From CAYPKG01 sp964411275 (GTDB lineage: Bacteria > Bacillota > Clostridia > Christensenellales > CAG-138): 64,000 nt of DNA. Positions 42,457 to 50,995 of the stretch are shown one piece after another. The stretch spans positions 1-64,000 of the forward strand of contig CAYPKG010000002.1 of assembly GCA_964411275.1 (NCBI GenBank), written 5' to 3'. The notes under the pieces were generated by a model. It was not told where the DNA came from. It saw only the letters and a list, made by a program, of their open reading frames with translations, and ran no database searches. The position numbers and the translations under genes are program-made. The first letter of the stretch is position 1, and each line of letters starts with the position of its first letter.

Positions 42457-42474
42457 ACGCGCGCAACGCGCGTC
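42456..42474. other. GC-rich hairpin between convergent genes
   Basis: GACGCGCG-CAA-CGCGCGTC directly after the SH3b gene stop. No clear U-tract on either strand; it may help end transcription. Confidence 0.4.
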
Positions 42475-42502
42475 AGCCCCGTACAAATTGTGCCTGTTGT
42501 TT

Positions 42503-44290
42503 CTATTTAATCGTAATCCCGTAAATCTTCGCCGCCCGGGAGCCGATGACGATGGTATCGCCGTACACGGCGGGGGAGGCCTCGAAATTATTCTCCTCGA
42601 TGGTCAGCGTGTCCAGGGTTTCTCCGGTTCTGCCATCAACTAGATAGATATGCCCCCGGGTATCGCATTGGATAACGTACCCGGTTCCGTCCGCTGTGTA
42701 CACGGCCACGGGGGAGCTCCAGGCGTAGCGGTTGGTTTCCATAGACCAGACCTCCTCGCCGGTATGCTTGTTGAGCGCCACCAGCACGCCGCCGCTGGTG
42801 CTTGGGGTGCGGGCGATGGGGATGATGACAAGGTCCGAAATATTGCTTCCCGCTTTTCCCAGCACTGCCGTGGCCTGAATGCCGCCGGATACGCCGGAGA
42901 CGGTGGCTACGTTGCGCTTGTATGTCCACAGCATCTTGCCGGTGACCGCGTCGATCTTGAAGAAGCCGATGTCCCCGTGATCGTCGCTGCCCTTCGTCCA
43001 GTGAAGGGAGGTGCCCAGATACAGGTAGGCCGTGTGGTTTTCCATGTCCTCTTCCAGCACGGGGGAGCCGTTTGTATCGTCCCAGGTGTCCTGCACCCAC
43101 ACGATGTCCATTGTGTTGAGATCGATGCACTGCATCAGGCCGGCGTTATCCGAGTTATAGTAATAATGATCCCAGATGGCGGCGCTGCCCTCGAAACCAA
43201 GCCAGTAGCTGTCCTCGCCGGTGCGGTTTGCGGTGCGGGCCGCGCCGTAGCGGTATTTTACAAGCTCCGAGGGGTTCATGGTAAGGGTGCCTGTGCTCTC
43301 GTCATATTTGGTATTCATCTTAACGGTATAGAGTATCCCGTTCTCCCCGGGGTATATGAGGGTATCCGCCGCCCCGTCCACCAACGGCGCGCTGTCGTAA
43401 GCATGCCAGGACCGTAGCGTGAAGGGATCCTCCCGCTTGCCGAACTCATACAGCCTTGTAAAGTCCACCAGGCTGTAGACAAGCGCCCGGGTGTCCTGGC
43501 TTTCGTCGGAATATCCTTCGCCGGAGCCCAGGTACAGGATGGGGTATCCACGGGGGTCGAGGGAACCCGCGCCCTTAAAGGGCATGCCGATCTTGAGCTT
43601 GTCCCGGGTGGCCTTGCCGGTCTTGAGGTCGAGAAAATACACGTTCCCGTCCATGGTGGCGTATATTACCTCCACCAGCGCGTCGTCCGCCTTTGCCCAG
43701 TCGTACATATTCATGATGGCCTTGGTGCTCTTTGGCCATTGCACCACAAGGGGCTGTCCCACCCAGCCGCTGCCCGTCCAATAGCCCTCGCCATTGGCGG
43801 AGATGCCCTTTCTCATGCTGCCGCTTTCCGCCGTCCAGGCCAGCGACAAGGATGTTGCATTGGAGGAGAGTGTTCCATAGCTTGCGCCGGAGCGGTAATT
43901 GTCCCCCCGGAACGTCAATACCCCCGGCAGCGCCGCGTAGTCTTCGCCCTTGCCGAATACCAGGGGATCGGGCCTTATGTAGCTGTCCACCCGCTGACCG
44001 CCCACCTCCAGCTCCCGCCGGTAGCCAAACACTTCCGCTGTGGCGGTTTCATCCGCGTGGGGGGTATCAAACGAGGGCGCAGGCGTGGGTTCCGGTGTGG
44101 GCTCGGGGGTTGGCTCCGCTGGGGTCGCTTCCGCCTGCCCAGGATTTTTGCCCGGCCCAGGGGTGGAGATCGGGGACTCCGGCCCGGGAGCGAGCATGGG
44201 CCCCAGGGCAAAAAAGCCCAGGGTTGCCGCTATGAGAAGCAGTACAACGAGTATTAAAATCTGTACAAGACTGAATTTTTTCCCTTTCAT
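42503..44290 (-). CDS. membrane-anchored PQQ-like beta-propeller protein
   Basis: A 595-residue protein with an N-terminal membrane helix (about residues 8-28), a Pro/Thr/Glu-rich linker (about 35-75) and a C-terminal beta-propeller of PQQ-like repeats, e.g. GNVYFLDLKTGKATRD, GVLVALNKHTGEEVWSMET, GHIYLVDGRTGETLDTL. These repeats resemble BamB and quinoprotein blades; no calcium/PQQ site is evident, so a scaffold role outside the membrane is likely. The ATG 44290 follows AGAAAGGT. An extended -10 (TGC-TATACT, 44363-44355) lies upstream. It converges with the ECF sigma operon. Function unknown. Confidence 0.78.
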   Translation of the reverse strand: MKGKKFSLVQILILVVLLLIAATLGFFALGPMLAPGPESPISTPGPGKNPGQAEATPAEPTPEPTPEPTPAPSFDTPHADETATAEVFGYRRELEVGGQRVDSYIRPDPLVFGKGEDYAALPGVLTFRGDNYRSGASYGTLSSNATSLSLAWTAESGSMRKGISANGEGYWTGSGWVGQPLVVQWPKSTKAIMNMYDWAKADDALVEVIYATMDGNVYFLDLKTGKATRDKLKIGMPFKGAGSLDPRGYPILYLGSGEGYSDESQDTRALVYSLVDFTRLYEFGKREDPFTLRSWHAYDSAPLVDGAADTLIYPGENGILYTVKMNTKYDESTGTLTMNPSELVKYRYGAARTANRTGEDSYWLGFEGSAAIWDHYYYNSDNAGLMQCIDLNTMDIVWVQDTWDDTNGSPVLEEDMENHTAYLYLGTSLHWTKGSDDHGDIGFFKIDAVTGKMLWTYKRNVATVSGVSGGIQATAVLGKAGSNISDLVIIPIARTPSTSGGVLVALNKHTGEEVWSMETNRYAWSSPVAVYTADGTGYVIQCDTRGHIYLVDGRTGETLDTLTIEENNFEASPAVYGDTIVIGSRAAKIYGITIK

Positions 44291-44354
44291 TAACGAAACG
44301 ACCTTTCTGTTTCCGATCACGAAGAAGAGGCGGGAAACACATGCAATCTCAAAC

Positions 44355-44363
44355 AGTATAGCA
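44355..44363 (-). promoter_or_regulatory. extended -10 promoter of the beta-propeller gene
   Basis: On the minus strand TG-C-TATACT. The -35 region is weak, which extended -10 promoters tolerate. Confidence 0.4.
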
Positions 44364-44400
44364 TAATCCTAAAGAAAAATCTGTCGGGATCACCATATTT

Positions 44401-44889
44401 TCATTGGTGAATATTGAGCCGCTCCAACAAAAACAGCAGCGGCAGGCCGATGACATAGCACGCGCCGACCTGGCCAATGCCCACATACAGTGCACACAGC
44501 CAATAGGAAAGCTCCGGCGAATAGAGCACGTTCACCACCCAGCCCACAATAAACATGTTGAACACCACCCCGGGCAGCGGCGCGAGATAGCGGCTGAACT
44601 CCAGCTCGCTAAAATACCGGGTGCAGACGGCGGCCAAAAGGGATGCGAGGCTTCCAAACACCAGATCGAGAAATGGCGCCCCCAGGAGTATGTTCGAGAG
44701 CAGGCAGCCTGCGAACAGCCCCGGCACCGCAGAGGGGAAAAACCAGGGCAGCACGCAAAGGGCCTCTGACACCCGGCACTGGATGGCGCCGGAGGCGATG
44801 GGGGCGACTGCGATTGTTAAAACGGTGTACAGCGCGGCGATCAGCGCGCCGTATACGAGGCTGTTGGTGTCGGGGTGTAGTTGCTTCAT
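44401..44889 (-). CDS. queT: QueT-family preQ1/queuosine precursor transporter (ECF S component)
   Basis: A 162-residue protein with about five hydrophobic segments and the family stretch VSEALCVLPWFFPSAVPGLF (about residues 40-59). QueT is the substrate-binding S component of an energy-coupling-factor importer for queuosine precursors. The energising modules are not in the window. It fits with queH at 17.5 kb. A structured leader precedes it whose GGAGG-like segment could mask the ribosome site. Confidence 0.9.
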   Translation of the reverse strand: MKQLHPDTNSLVYGALIAALYTVLTIAVAPIASGAIQCRVSEALCVLPWFFPSAVPGLFAGCLLSNILLGAPFLDLVFGSLASLLAAVCTRYFSELEFSRYLAPLPGVVFNMFIVGWVVNVLYSPELSYWLCALYVGIGQVGACYVIGLPLLFLLERLNIHQ

Positions 44890-45030
44890 TGGGGGCTCCT
44901 TCCGGACGAGCGAAACCTACATAAAGCAACCCTCCGCCGCCCTAATTGGGCTTGGAGGCCCCCCATAGTTTTATTGCCCGGCCGATGGCAAACGGGCGAC
45001 AGGATGGTTTCGAACTGTCCTCAATATTTC
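44890..45030 (-). ncRNA. structured leader of queT, candidate preQ1-responsive riboswitch
   Basis: About 140 bases between a terminator and queT. On the minus strand it shows GACAG/CTGTC and GCCCG/CGGGC hairpins, and the segment at 44966-44954 (ATGGGGGGCCTCC) can pair with the ribosome-site region 44903-44890 (GGAAGGAGCCCCCA), which would hide it. queT genes often carry preQ1 riboswitches. I cannot match the sequence to class I, II or III, so the ligand is inferred. Confidence 0.4.
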
Positions 45031-45064
45031 ATTCCATTAAAAACCGGCACATATTTCAGTGCCG
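45030..45064 (-). terminator. intrinsic terminator of the amidohydrolase gene
   Basis: On the minus strand CCGGCAC (45064-45058), loop TGAAATAT, GTGCCGG (45049-45043), then TTTTTAATGG. A clear terminator 40 bases after the stop. Confidence 0.85.
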
Positions 45065-45104
45065 GACAAGTATAACACATCTCATGATATATGTCACCTA
45101 TTTA

Positions 45105-46469
45105 TTAGCCCTGCAACAAGCGTTTTACAGCTGCCTCGCCCTCAAAGTACGCGCGACCCTCGTCCACGCCCACAAGATTGCCGTTCTTTACGGTTACGCG
45201 GCCGTTTACGATTGTGTAGTCCACCGGCCTGTGATACCCCACCGTGCCGAACACGCTCATGGGATCGAGGCCCGCGCCGGTGAGTTCCATCCGGCGGCTG
45301 TCGATTAAAAACATGTCCGCGCCCTGGCCCGGCGCGATTTGGCCGATGTCCGTCCTGCCCAGCAGATTTGCGCTGCCTCTTGTTGCCATCTTGAGTATGT
45401 CATAACCGCTTGGCGCGTCCGCACCCCATTTGAGCCTGTGCAGAAGATACGCCGTGCGCATTTCCTCTAGCAGGTTGCTGCCGTCGTTGGAGGCGCTGCC
45501 GTCCACCGCCAGCCCCACAGGCACCCCGAGGCGCAGCATGTCAGGGATGCGGCAGACCCCGCTGGACAGCTTCATGTTGGAGCAGGGGCAGTGGGCAACG
45601 CCGGTCCCCGTGTCGGCAAGTGCTTTCAATTCCTCGTCGTTAAAATGGATGCCGTGGGCGTACCACACGTCCGGGCCCACCCAATCAAGGCTTTCCATGT
45701 ACGTATAGGGGCGCAGGCCGGTTTTCTCCAATGTAAAGCGCTCCTCGTCCTTCGTTTCGCACAGGTGGGTATGCAGCCGCACGCCGTACGCCCGGGCCAG
45801 CTTCGCGCTTTCTTTTAAAAGGTCCGCCGTCACCGAGAAGGGGGAGCAGGGGGCGAGGGCCAGCTGCCGCATGGAATAGGGCTTGGGATCGTGCCATTGT
45901 TCAATCAGCCTTTGGCTGCTTAGAAGTATTTCGTCCACAGACTGCACTACGCTGTCCGGCGGCAGGCCGCCGTCTTTTTTCGACAAGCTCATACTGCCCC
46001 GGGTAGCATGGATGCGGATGCCCAACTCCTCCGCCGCCTGAAACTGGGCGGGGAGAAGGCCTTCTGCGCTATGGGCGGGGAACACGTAGTGATGATCCAG
46101 GCAGGTGGTGCAGCCGTATTTCATCAGCTCCCCCATGCCGCAAAGGGAGCTAAAATACACCGTCCGCTCATCAAGGCCCTTCCAGATGCCGTACAGGGCC
46201 GTCAGCCAGTCAAATAGCTCTAAATTCTGCACATCAGGCAGGTTTCTGGTGAAATACTGATACAGATGGTGATGGGTGTTGATCAGTCCCGGATACAGCC
46301 ACATGCCGGTTGCGTCCAGCACATCCCCATCAAAATCGTCCTTGGCCGCGCCCTCGCACAAATCAACGATTACGCCGTCGCGGATTGTGATGGTGGCGTT
46401 TTTTAAGACGCGGTCCCGGTCGTCGCAGGTGATCAATGTGTGGATATTTTGAATGCGAAGCGAATTCAT
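45105..46469 (-). CDS. amidohydrolase of the TRZ/ATZ group, 8-oxoguanine-deaminase-like
   Basis: A 454-residue metal-dependent hydrolase. It has the first metal motif NTHHHLYQ (about residues 64-71), a central HTHLCET (about 233), a YAHGIHF segment, the catalytic HCPCSNMKLSSG stretch (about 290-301) and DGSASNDGSN with the last metal aspartate. Closest described relatives are 8-oxoguanine and related aminotriazine/purine deaminases. It probably turns a purine into its deaminated product in the cytosol. The ATG 46469 follows GAGGAGGG. The neighbouring selenium-molybdenum genes at 7-9.5 kb suggest a purine-degrading cell; exact substrate unproven. Confidence 0.82.
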   Translation of the reverse strand: MNSLRIQNIHTLITCDDRDRVLKNATITIRDGVIVDLCEGAAKDDFDGDVLDATGMWLYPGLINTHHHLYQYFTRNLPDVQNLELFDWLTALYGIWKGLDERTVYFSSLCGMGELMKYGCTTCLDHHYVFPAHSAEGLLPAQFQAAEELGIRIHATRGSMSLSKKDGGLPPDSVVQSVDEILLSSQRLIEQWHDPKPYSMRQLALAPCSPFSVTADLLKESAKLARAYGVRLHTHLCETKDEERFTLEKTGLRPYTYMESLDWVGPDVWYAHGIHFNDEELKALADTGTGVAHCPCSNMKLSSGVCRIPDMLRLGVPVGLAVDGSASNDGSNLLEEMRTAYLLHRLKWGADAPSGYDILKMATRGSANLLGRTDIGQIAPGQGADMFLIDSRRMELTGAGLDPMSVFGTVGYHRPVDYTIVNGRVTVKNGNLVGVDEGRAYFEGEAAVKRLLQG

Positions 46470-46498
46470 GGTTTCCCTCCTCATTTGTTTCTGTGATT

Positions 46499-46507
46499 AG
46501 TATACCA
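46499..46507 (-). promoter_or_regulatory. extended -10 promoter of the amidohydrolase gene
   Basis: On the minus strand TGG-TATACT (46504-46499 is the hexamer), 30 bases ahead of the start. The -35 region is weak. Confidence 0.45.
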
Positions 46508-46556
46508 TAGGTTTTGAAGGTTTGACGATGCAATCGTCCGAGCTGCATGGAAAACC

Positions 46557-46599
46557 CACCGCAGTGACCCCATCGACAAAGCCAAGGCTTTGTCGATGG
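46557..46599. repeat. dispersed palindromic repeat, copy 2
   Basis: A CCACCGCAGTGACC lead followed by a perfect 14-bp inverted repeat, CCATCGACAAAGCC (46570-46583) and GGCTTTGTCGATGG (46586-46599). It closely matches the copies at 28317 and 50938. Confidence 0.7.
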
Positions 46600-46607
46600 A
46601 AATCGCA

Positions 46608-48503
46608 CTAGCTTAGCTCAAACGCACCCGTATACAACTGATAATACTTGCCCTGCTGGGTGATCAAATCGTCGTGATCCCCGCGTTCGATGATATTGCC
46701 GTGCTCCAGCACCATGATGGCATTGGAATTGCGCACGGTGGACAGCCGGTGGGCGATGACGAACACGGTGCGCCCCTGCATCAGGTGATCCATGCCCTTT
46801 TCGATCAGCGCTTCCGTCCGGGTGTCGATGGAGCTTGTAGCCTCGTCAAGGATCAGCACCGGCGGGTCGGCCAGCGCAGCCCGGGCGATGGCGAGAAGCT
46901 GCCTTTGCCCTTGAGAGAGGTTCGCGCCGTCGGCGGTGAGCATGGTGTCATACCCCTCCGGCAGATGCCGGATGAAGGAGTCTGCATTGGCGAGGATTGC
47001 CGCCCGCTCGATATCCGCGTCCGTGGCGTCCAGCTTGCCGTAGCGGATGTTTTCCCGGACGGTGCCGGTAAACAGGTGGGTGTCCTGGAGCACCATGGAC
47101 AGCGACCGCCGCAGATCCGCCTTTTTGATCTTGTTGATGTTGATGCCGTCGTAGCGGATTTTTCCGTCCGGCACATCGTAAAACCGGTTGATGAGGTTGG
47201 TGATGGTGGTTTTCCCGGCGCCGGTGGAGCCCACGAACGCGATCTTCTGTCCGGGCTTTGCGAACAGGGAGATGTTGTGGAGCACGGTCTTTTCCGGCTC
47301 GTACCCGAACGTCACGTCCACAAACCGCACGTCTCCCTTCACCTGCGTGTAGGTAAGGGTACCATCGTGATGGGGATGCTTCCAGGCCCAAATGCCGGTG
47401 CGCTCTTGTGTTTCAGAGAGCGTGCCGTCGGGCGCGATCTTGGCGTTAACCAATGTAACGTACCCATCATCGACTTCCTCGGGCTGGTCGATCAGGTCAA
47501 AAATCCGCTCCGCGCCGGCCAGCGCCAGCAGGATTGTGTTAAACTGCTGGGAAATTTGGGTGATAGGCTGGGAGAAGCTGCGGGTGTACTGGAGGAACGA
47601 GGCAAGGCTGCCAAGGTCCAGATGCCCGCCCACCGCCAACATGCCGCCAACCATAGCGGTGATGGCATAGTGGAAGTAGGCAAGGTTGCCCATGATGGGC
47701 ATCAGCATGCTGGCGTAAGTATGTGCGCCCTCCGCCGCCTTGAACAGCTGCTCGTTGAGGTTGTGGAAGTTCTCCTTGATTGTGTCCTCGTGACAGAACA
47801 CCTTTACCACCTTTTGCCCCTCGATCATTTCCTCGATATAACCGTTGGTCTGGCCTATGGCCTGCTGCTGTTTCCTAAAATACATGCCGGACTTGCTGCC
47901 CAGGGTTTTCACCACCAGCAGCATGATGACAAGCATTGCCACCACCAGCAGCGTGAGTACGGGGCTCAAGATCAGCATCACGATAAACACGCTAACCACC
48001 GTGATGGTGGAGGAGAACAGCTGCACCATGCTCTGGCTGAGCATTTGCCTTAATGTGTCCGTGTCGCTGGTGTAGCGGCTCATCAGCTCCCCATGGGTAT
48101 GGGTGTCAAAGTACTTGATGGGCAGCTTCTGCATGTGGGTAAACATGTCGCTGCGGATGCGAAAAAGGGTTTCCGTGGAAATCTTCAGCATCAGCCGGCT
48201 GTAGGTATAACTCGCCACCACCCCAACAAGATAGATGCAGCCCATTGTGACGAGAATTTGGATAAAGCCGGAGATATCCGGGTTTTGCTTGCCTACCAGC
48301 GGCAGAAGATAATCGTTGATGAGCGGCCTTAGGAAATAGGACGACGCGATGGACGCGCCTGCCGAAAGCAGCACACAGAATAACACCAACACCAGCAGCA
48401 CCTTGTATTTGCCCATGTACTGCAGGATGCGGCCTATGGTCTTTTTTATATTTTTTGGCTTTGCGCCGGTACGCGCGTTTCGCATTGCGTTATGCCCCGA
48501 CAT
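46608..48503 (-). CDS. ABC exporter half-transporter, second subunit
   Basis: A 631-residue fused membrane-ATPase subunit: six membrane helices (about residues 30-340), then the ATPase with Walker A VGSTGAGKTT, signature LSQGQRQLLAIARA, Walker B VLILDEATSSID and H-loop VIAHRLST. An insert after about residue 365 (near LVNAKIAPDGTLSETQER) precedes the ATPase core. All motifs are intact. The ATG 48503 follows AAAGGGGG and lies inside the end of the first subunit gene (14-base overlap). With that gene it forms a heterodimeric MdlAB/BmrCD-like exporter, often for drugs or peptides. MarR controls the operon by position. Confidence 0.9.
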   Translation of the reverse strand: MSGHNAMRNARTGAKPKNIKKTIGRILQYMGKYKVLLVLVLFCVLLSAGASIASSYFLRPLINDYLLPLVGKQNPDISGFIQILVTMGCIYLVGVVASYTYSRLMLKISTETLFRIRSDMFTHMQKLPIKYFDTHTHGELMSRYTSDTDTLRQMLSQSMVQLFSSTITVVSVFIVMLILSPVLTLLVVAMLVIMLLVVKTLGSKSGMYFRKQQQAIGQTNGYIEEMIEGQKVVKVFCHEDTIKENFHNLNEQLFKAAEGAHTYASMLMPIMGNLAYFHYAITAMVGGMLAVGGHLDLGSLASFLQYTRSFSQPITQISQQFNTILLALAGAERIFDLIDQPEEVDDGYVTLVNAKIAPDGTLSETQERTGIWAWKHPHHDGTLTYTQVKGDVRFVDVTFGYEPEKTVLHNISLFAKPGQKIAFVGSTGAGKTTITNLINRFYDVPDGKIRYDGININKIKKADLRRSLSMVLQDTHLFTGTVRENIRYGKLDATDADIERAAILANADSFIRHLPEGYDTMLTADGANLSQGQRQLLAIARAALADPPVLILDEATSSIDTRTEALIEKGMDHLMQGRTVFVIAHRLSTVRNSNAIMVLEHGNIIERGDHDDLITQQGKYYQLYTGAFELS

Positions 48504-50229
48504 ATTGCGCCACCCCCTTTTGTTGGCTTTCAAATACCTCCCGGTAGATATCGCTTCGCCTTATCAGCTCCTCATGGGTGCCCATGTCCTCCACGCGGCC
48601 CTCGTGCATGATGATGATGCGGTCGGCATCCATGACGGAGGCAATGCGCTGGGCGATGATAATGGTGGTCATGCCCGAGGAGTTTTTGCGAAGCGCCTGA
48701 CGGATGCTTGCGTCTGTGACTGTGTCCACAGCGCTGGTGCTGTCGTCGAGTATCATGACCTTGGGGTGCTTGAGCAGCGCCCGGGCGATACACAGCCGCT
48801 GCTTTTGCCCGCCGGACACGTTCACGCCGCCCTGTCCAAGATCGGTGTCATACCCGTTCGGGAAGCCCATGATAAAATCGTGGGCCGCCGCCGCCCTGCA
48901 CGCGGCTTCAATTTCTGCCTGGGTGGCGTTCTTGTCGCCCCACCGGAGATTTTCCAAAATGGTGCCGGAAAACAGCACGTTCTTTTGCAGCACCATGGCA
49001 ACAGCGTTTCTAAGCGCGGAAAGATCATAGTCCCGCACATCCTTGCCGCCCACCCGCACCGCGCCGCTTTGCACGTCGTACAGCCGGGGGATCAGCTGCA
49101 CAAGGCTGGTTTTCGCGGAGCCTGTGCCGCCGAGTATGCCGATTGTTTCCCCGGAGCGAATGAAAAAATTCACGTCGGTGAGGTTCAGGACGTCGTCGCG
49201 CTTGGCGTAGCTGAAATTCACGTGATCGAATTCGATGCTGCCGTCGGCTACCGTGGTGGCGCCGCCCTCAGGATTTGTGATGTCAATGTGCTCATCCAGC
49301 ACCTCGAAAATACGCTGTCGGGAGGCCCGGGAGATGACCTGCATCATGAACACCATGCCAAACATCATCAAAGACATAAGTATCTGGGTGGTGTAGCTGA
49401 TAAAGCTCATCAAATCGCCTGTGAGCATTGAGCCGGCGATGATCTTGTTGCCCCCAAACCAGGAAATGGCGATCATGCACCCGTACATAACAAGCTGCAT
49501 GATGGGCATCGTCCATATGACCATCTTCTCTGCCTTGACCTGGGTGTCAAGGACGCTTTTCGCGGCGTCGCGGAATTTCTTGGTCTCATGATCCTCCCGG
49601 ACGAAGGATTTGACCACCCGGATGCCGATGAGATCCTCCTGTACGCTGCGGTTCATCGTGTCATACTTGCCCAACATTTCCTGAAACCGGGGATACGCAA
49701 ACCGCAAAAGAACCAGCAATGTAATGGCGAGAATGGGCAGCGCCAGCAGGAATATAAAGGCAAGCTCGCTGTTGATTTTAAGCGCCATCATCACCGCCAT
49801 CACCAGCATCAGCGGTGAGCGGACGGCCATGCGCAGCATCATCATGAAAGACATCTGGGTGTTATTCACGTCCGTGGTCAGCCGGGTGACCAGGGAAGCG
49901 GTGCTGAATTTGTCCACGTTTGCGAACGAAAAGTCCTGGGTTTTATTGAACATGGCCGTCCTGAGGTTTTTCGCGAAGCCTGCGCCGGCGGTGGAAGAAA
50001 ACTTTGCCGACAGCGCCCCGAAAAACAGGGAAAGCAGCGCCATTAAAATCATCATAAGCCCTTTCTGGGCGATATAAGCGATGTCCCCGGTGGACACGCC
50101 CACATTGATGATGTCTGCCATCAACAGCGGGATGCGCACCTCCAGGAATACCTCGAATACAATACACAGCGGGGCAAGCAGCGTCTGGCGCTTATATTGT
50201 CCCACATAGCCAAAGAGTCTTCTATACAT
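48490..50229 (-). CDS. ABC exporter half-transporter, first subunit
   Basis: A 579-residue membrane-ATPase subunit: six membrane helices (about residues 15-310) and an ATPase domain with Walker A LGGTGSAKTS, signature VSGGQKQRLCIARA, Walker B VMILDDSTSAVD and H-loop IIAQRIAS. The Walker A lysine is present (GSAKTS), but the Walker B has DDS instead of DEA, so the catalytic glutamate is replaced. This is usual for the degenerate-site half of heterodimeric exporters such as BmrC. It starts inside the marR end (8-base overlap). Confidence 0.9.
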   Translation of the reverse strand: MYRRLFGYVGQYKRQTLLAPLCIVFEVFLEVRIPLLMADIINVGVSTGDIAYIAQKGLMMILMALLSLFFGALSAKFSSTAGAGFAKNLRTAMFNKTQDFSFANVDKFSTASLVTRLTTDVNNTQMSFMMMLRMAVRSPLMLVMAVMMALKINSELAFIFLLALPILAITLLVLLRFAYPRFQEMLGKYDTMNRSVQEDLIGIRVVKSFVREDHETKKFRDAAKSVLDTQVKAEKMVIWTMPIMQLVMYGCMIAISWFGGNKIIAGSMLTGDLMSFISYTTQILMSLMMFGMVFMMQVISRASRQRIFEVLDEHIDITNPEGGATTVADGSIEFDHVNFSYAKRDDVLNLTDVNFFIRSGETIGILGGTGSAKTSLVQLIPRLYDVQSGAVRVGGKDVRDYDLSALRNAVAMVLQKNVLFSGTILENLRWGDKNATQAEIEAACRAAAAHDFIMGFPNGYDTDLGQGGVNVSGGQKQRLCIARALLKHPKVMILDDSTSAVDTVTDASIRQALRKNSSGMTTIIIAQRIASVMDADRIIIMHEGRVEDMGTHEELIRRSDIYREVFESQQKGVAQYVGA

Positions 50230-50752
50230 TCTCCCTCTCCTTTTCCTTTCGGATTTGATCGTCCTCGATTTTTTTCATAAGCGCGAAGAACGAGAATTTA
50301 TCCATTTGCTTCATATCAACTTCCGCAGCCCCCGCAAAATTCGTCAACAGGCGGTTGAGATACCCCTCTAGCTGTGCAAGTTCGCTTGGGGTAAAGCCGC
50401 TGATTAACTGTTCGTCCAATCCCAAAAAGGCGGTGTGGTATTTGGCTAAAATTGATGTCCCTTCCTTTGTAACGTACAGCTTTTTACAGCGCTGGTTTTG
50501 TTCGTCCACGCGCTTTTCCAAAAAGCCTGTTTTCTCCATGCGCTTTGTGGATTGGGCCACAGACGCGGGGGAGATGAAAAAACGCTCCGATACTTCCGCC
50601 TGGGTGCAGCCGGGATAGCGTTGAATGTATTCCAGCATTGGCATTTGCCCGCGGTAGATGGGCAGGTCTGTCGTCCGCTTCTGGTGCGCGATCCGCCGCA
50701 GCAGATGCAACTGATCCAGAGTGATAAGGATGCGACGGCAATGGGTTTTCAT
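50222..50752 (-). CDS. MarR-family transcriptional regulator
   Basis: A 176-residue winged-helix protein with the DNA-binding core at about residues 40-105 (GCTQAEVSERFFISPASVAQ as the HTH, then the DEQNQRCKKLYVT wing). It is the first gene of an operon with a two-subunit ABC exporter, so it probably represses the exporter until its ligand binds. A perfect palindrome in its own leader is a likely operator. The C-terminal 30 residues form a charged helix. Confidence 0.9.
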   Translation of the reverse strand: MKTHCRRILITLDQLHLLRRIAHQKRTTDLPIYRGQMPMLEYIQRYPGCTQAEVSERFFISPASVAQSTKRMEKTGFLEKRVDEQNQRCKKLYVTKEGTSILAKYHTAFLGLDEQLISGFTPSELAQLEGYLNRLLTNFAGAAEVDMKQMDKFSFFALMKKIEDDQIRKEKERENV

Positions 50753-50776
50753 AAGTTTATCTCCTTTCGAAAAGAG

Positions 50777-50788
50777 TTAACCGGTTAA
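50777..50788 (-). promoter_or_regulatory. perfect palindrome, likely MarR operator
   Basis: TTAACCGGTTAA sits about 20 bases downstream of the predicted transcription start and 25 bases before the marR start codon. MarR proteins bind such 12-20 bp palindromes; binding here is inferred. Confidence 0.6.
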
Positions 50789-50805
50789 TTATTAAGCACT
50801 TATGT

Positions 50806-50834
50806 ATTATGCTAAATGCTGGGCGAAAAGTCAA
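50806..50834 (-). promoter_or_regulatory. promoter of marR-ABC exporter operon
   Basis: On the minus strand TTGACT (50834-50829), 17-base spacer, CATAAT (50811-50806). Confidence 0.6.
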
Positions 50835-50937
50835 CATGATATTTTGGAGAAATTGTGAACCTTATTCGATAAAAATAAGTACCGCCCAAAAAGCTTAGGC
50901 TTTTTCGGCGGCTTAGAAAGTGCGGTTCATGGTGGGG

Positions 50938-50982
50938 ATCACCGCGGTGACCCTATCGACAAGGCAAAGGCCCTGTCGATGG
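50938..50982. repeat. dispersed palindromic repeat, copy 3
   Basis: CACCGCGGTGACC followed by CTATCGACAAGGC and CCCTGTCGATGG. The order of blocks equals copy 2 with a few changes, some of them compensating in the stem, as expected of a conserved structure. Confidence 0.65.
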
Positions 50983-50995
50983 CCTGATTTTTCTC

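Noticed and set aside
42650..43417. A 255-codon open frame opposite the beta-propeller gene.
   Set aside because: Shadow frame; the minus-strand gene has clear domains, start and promoter.
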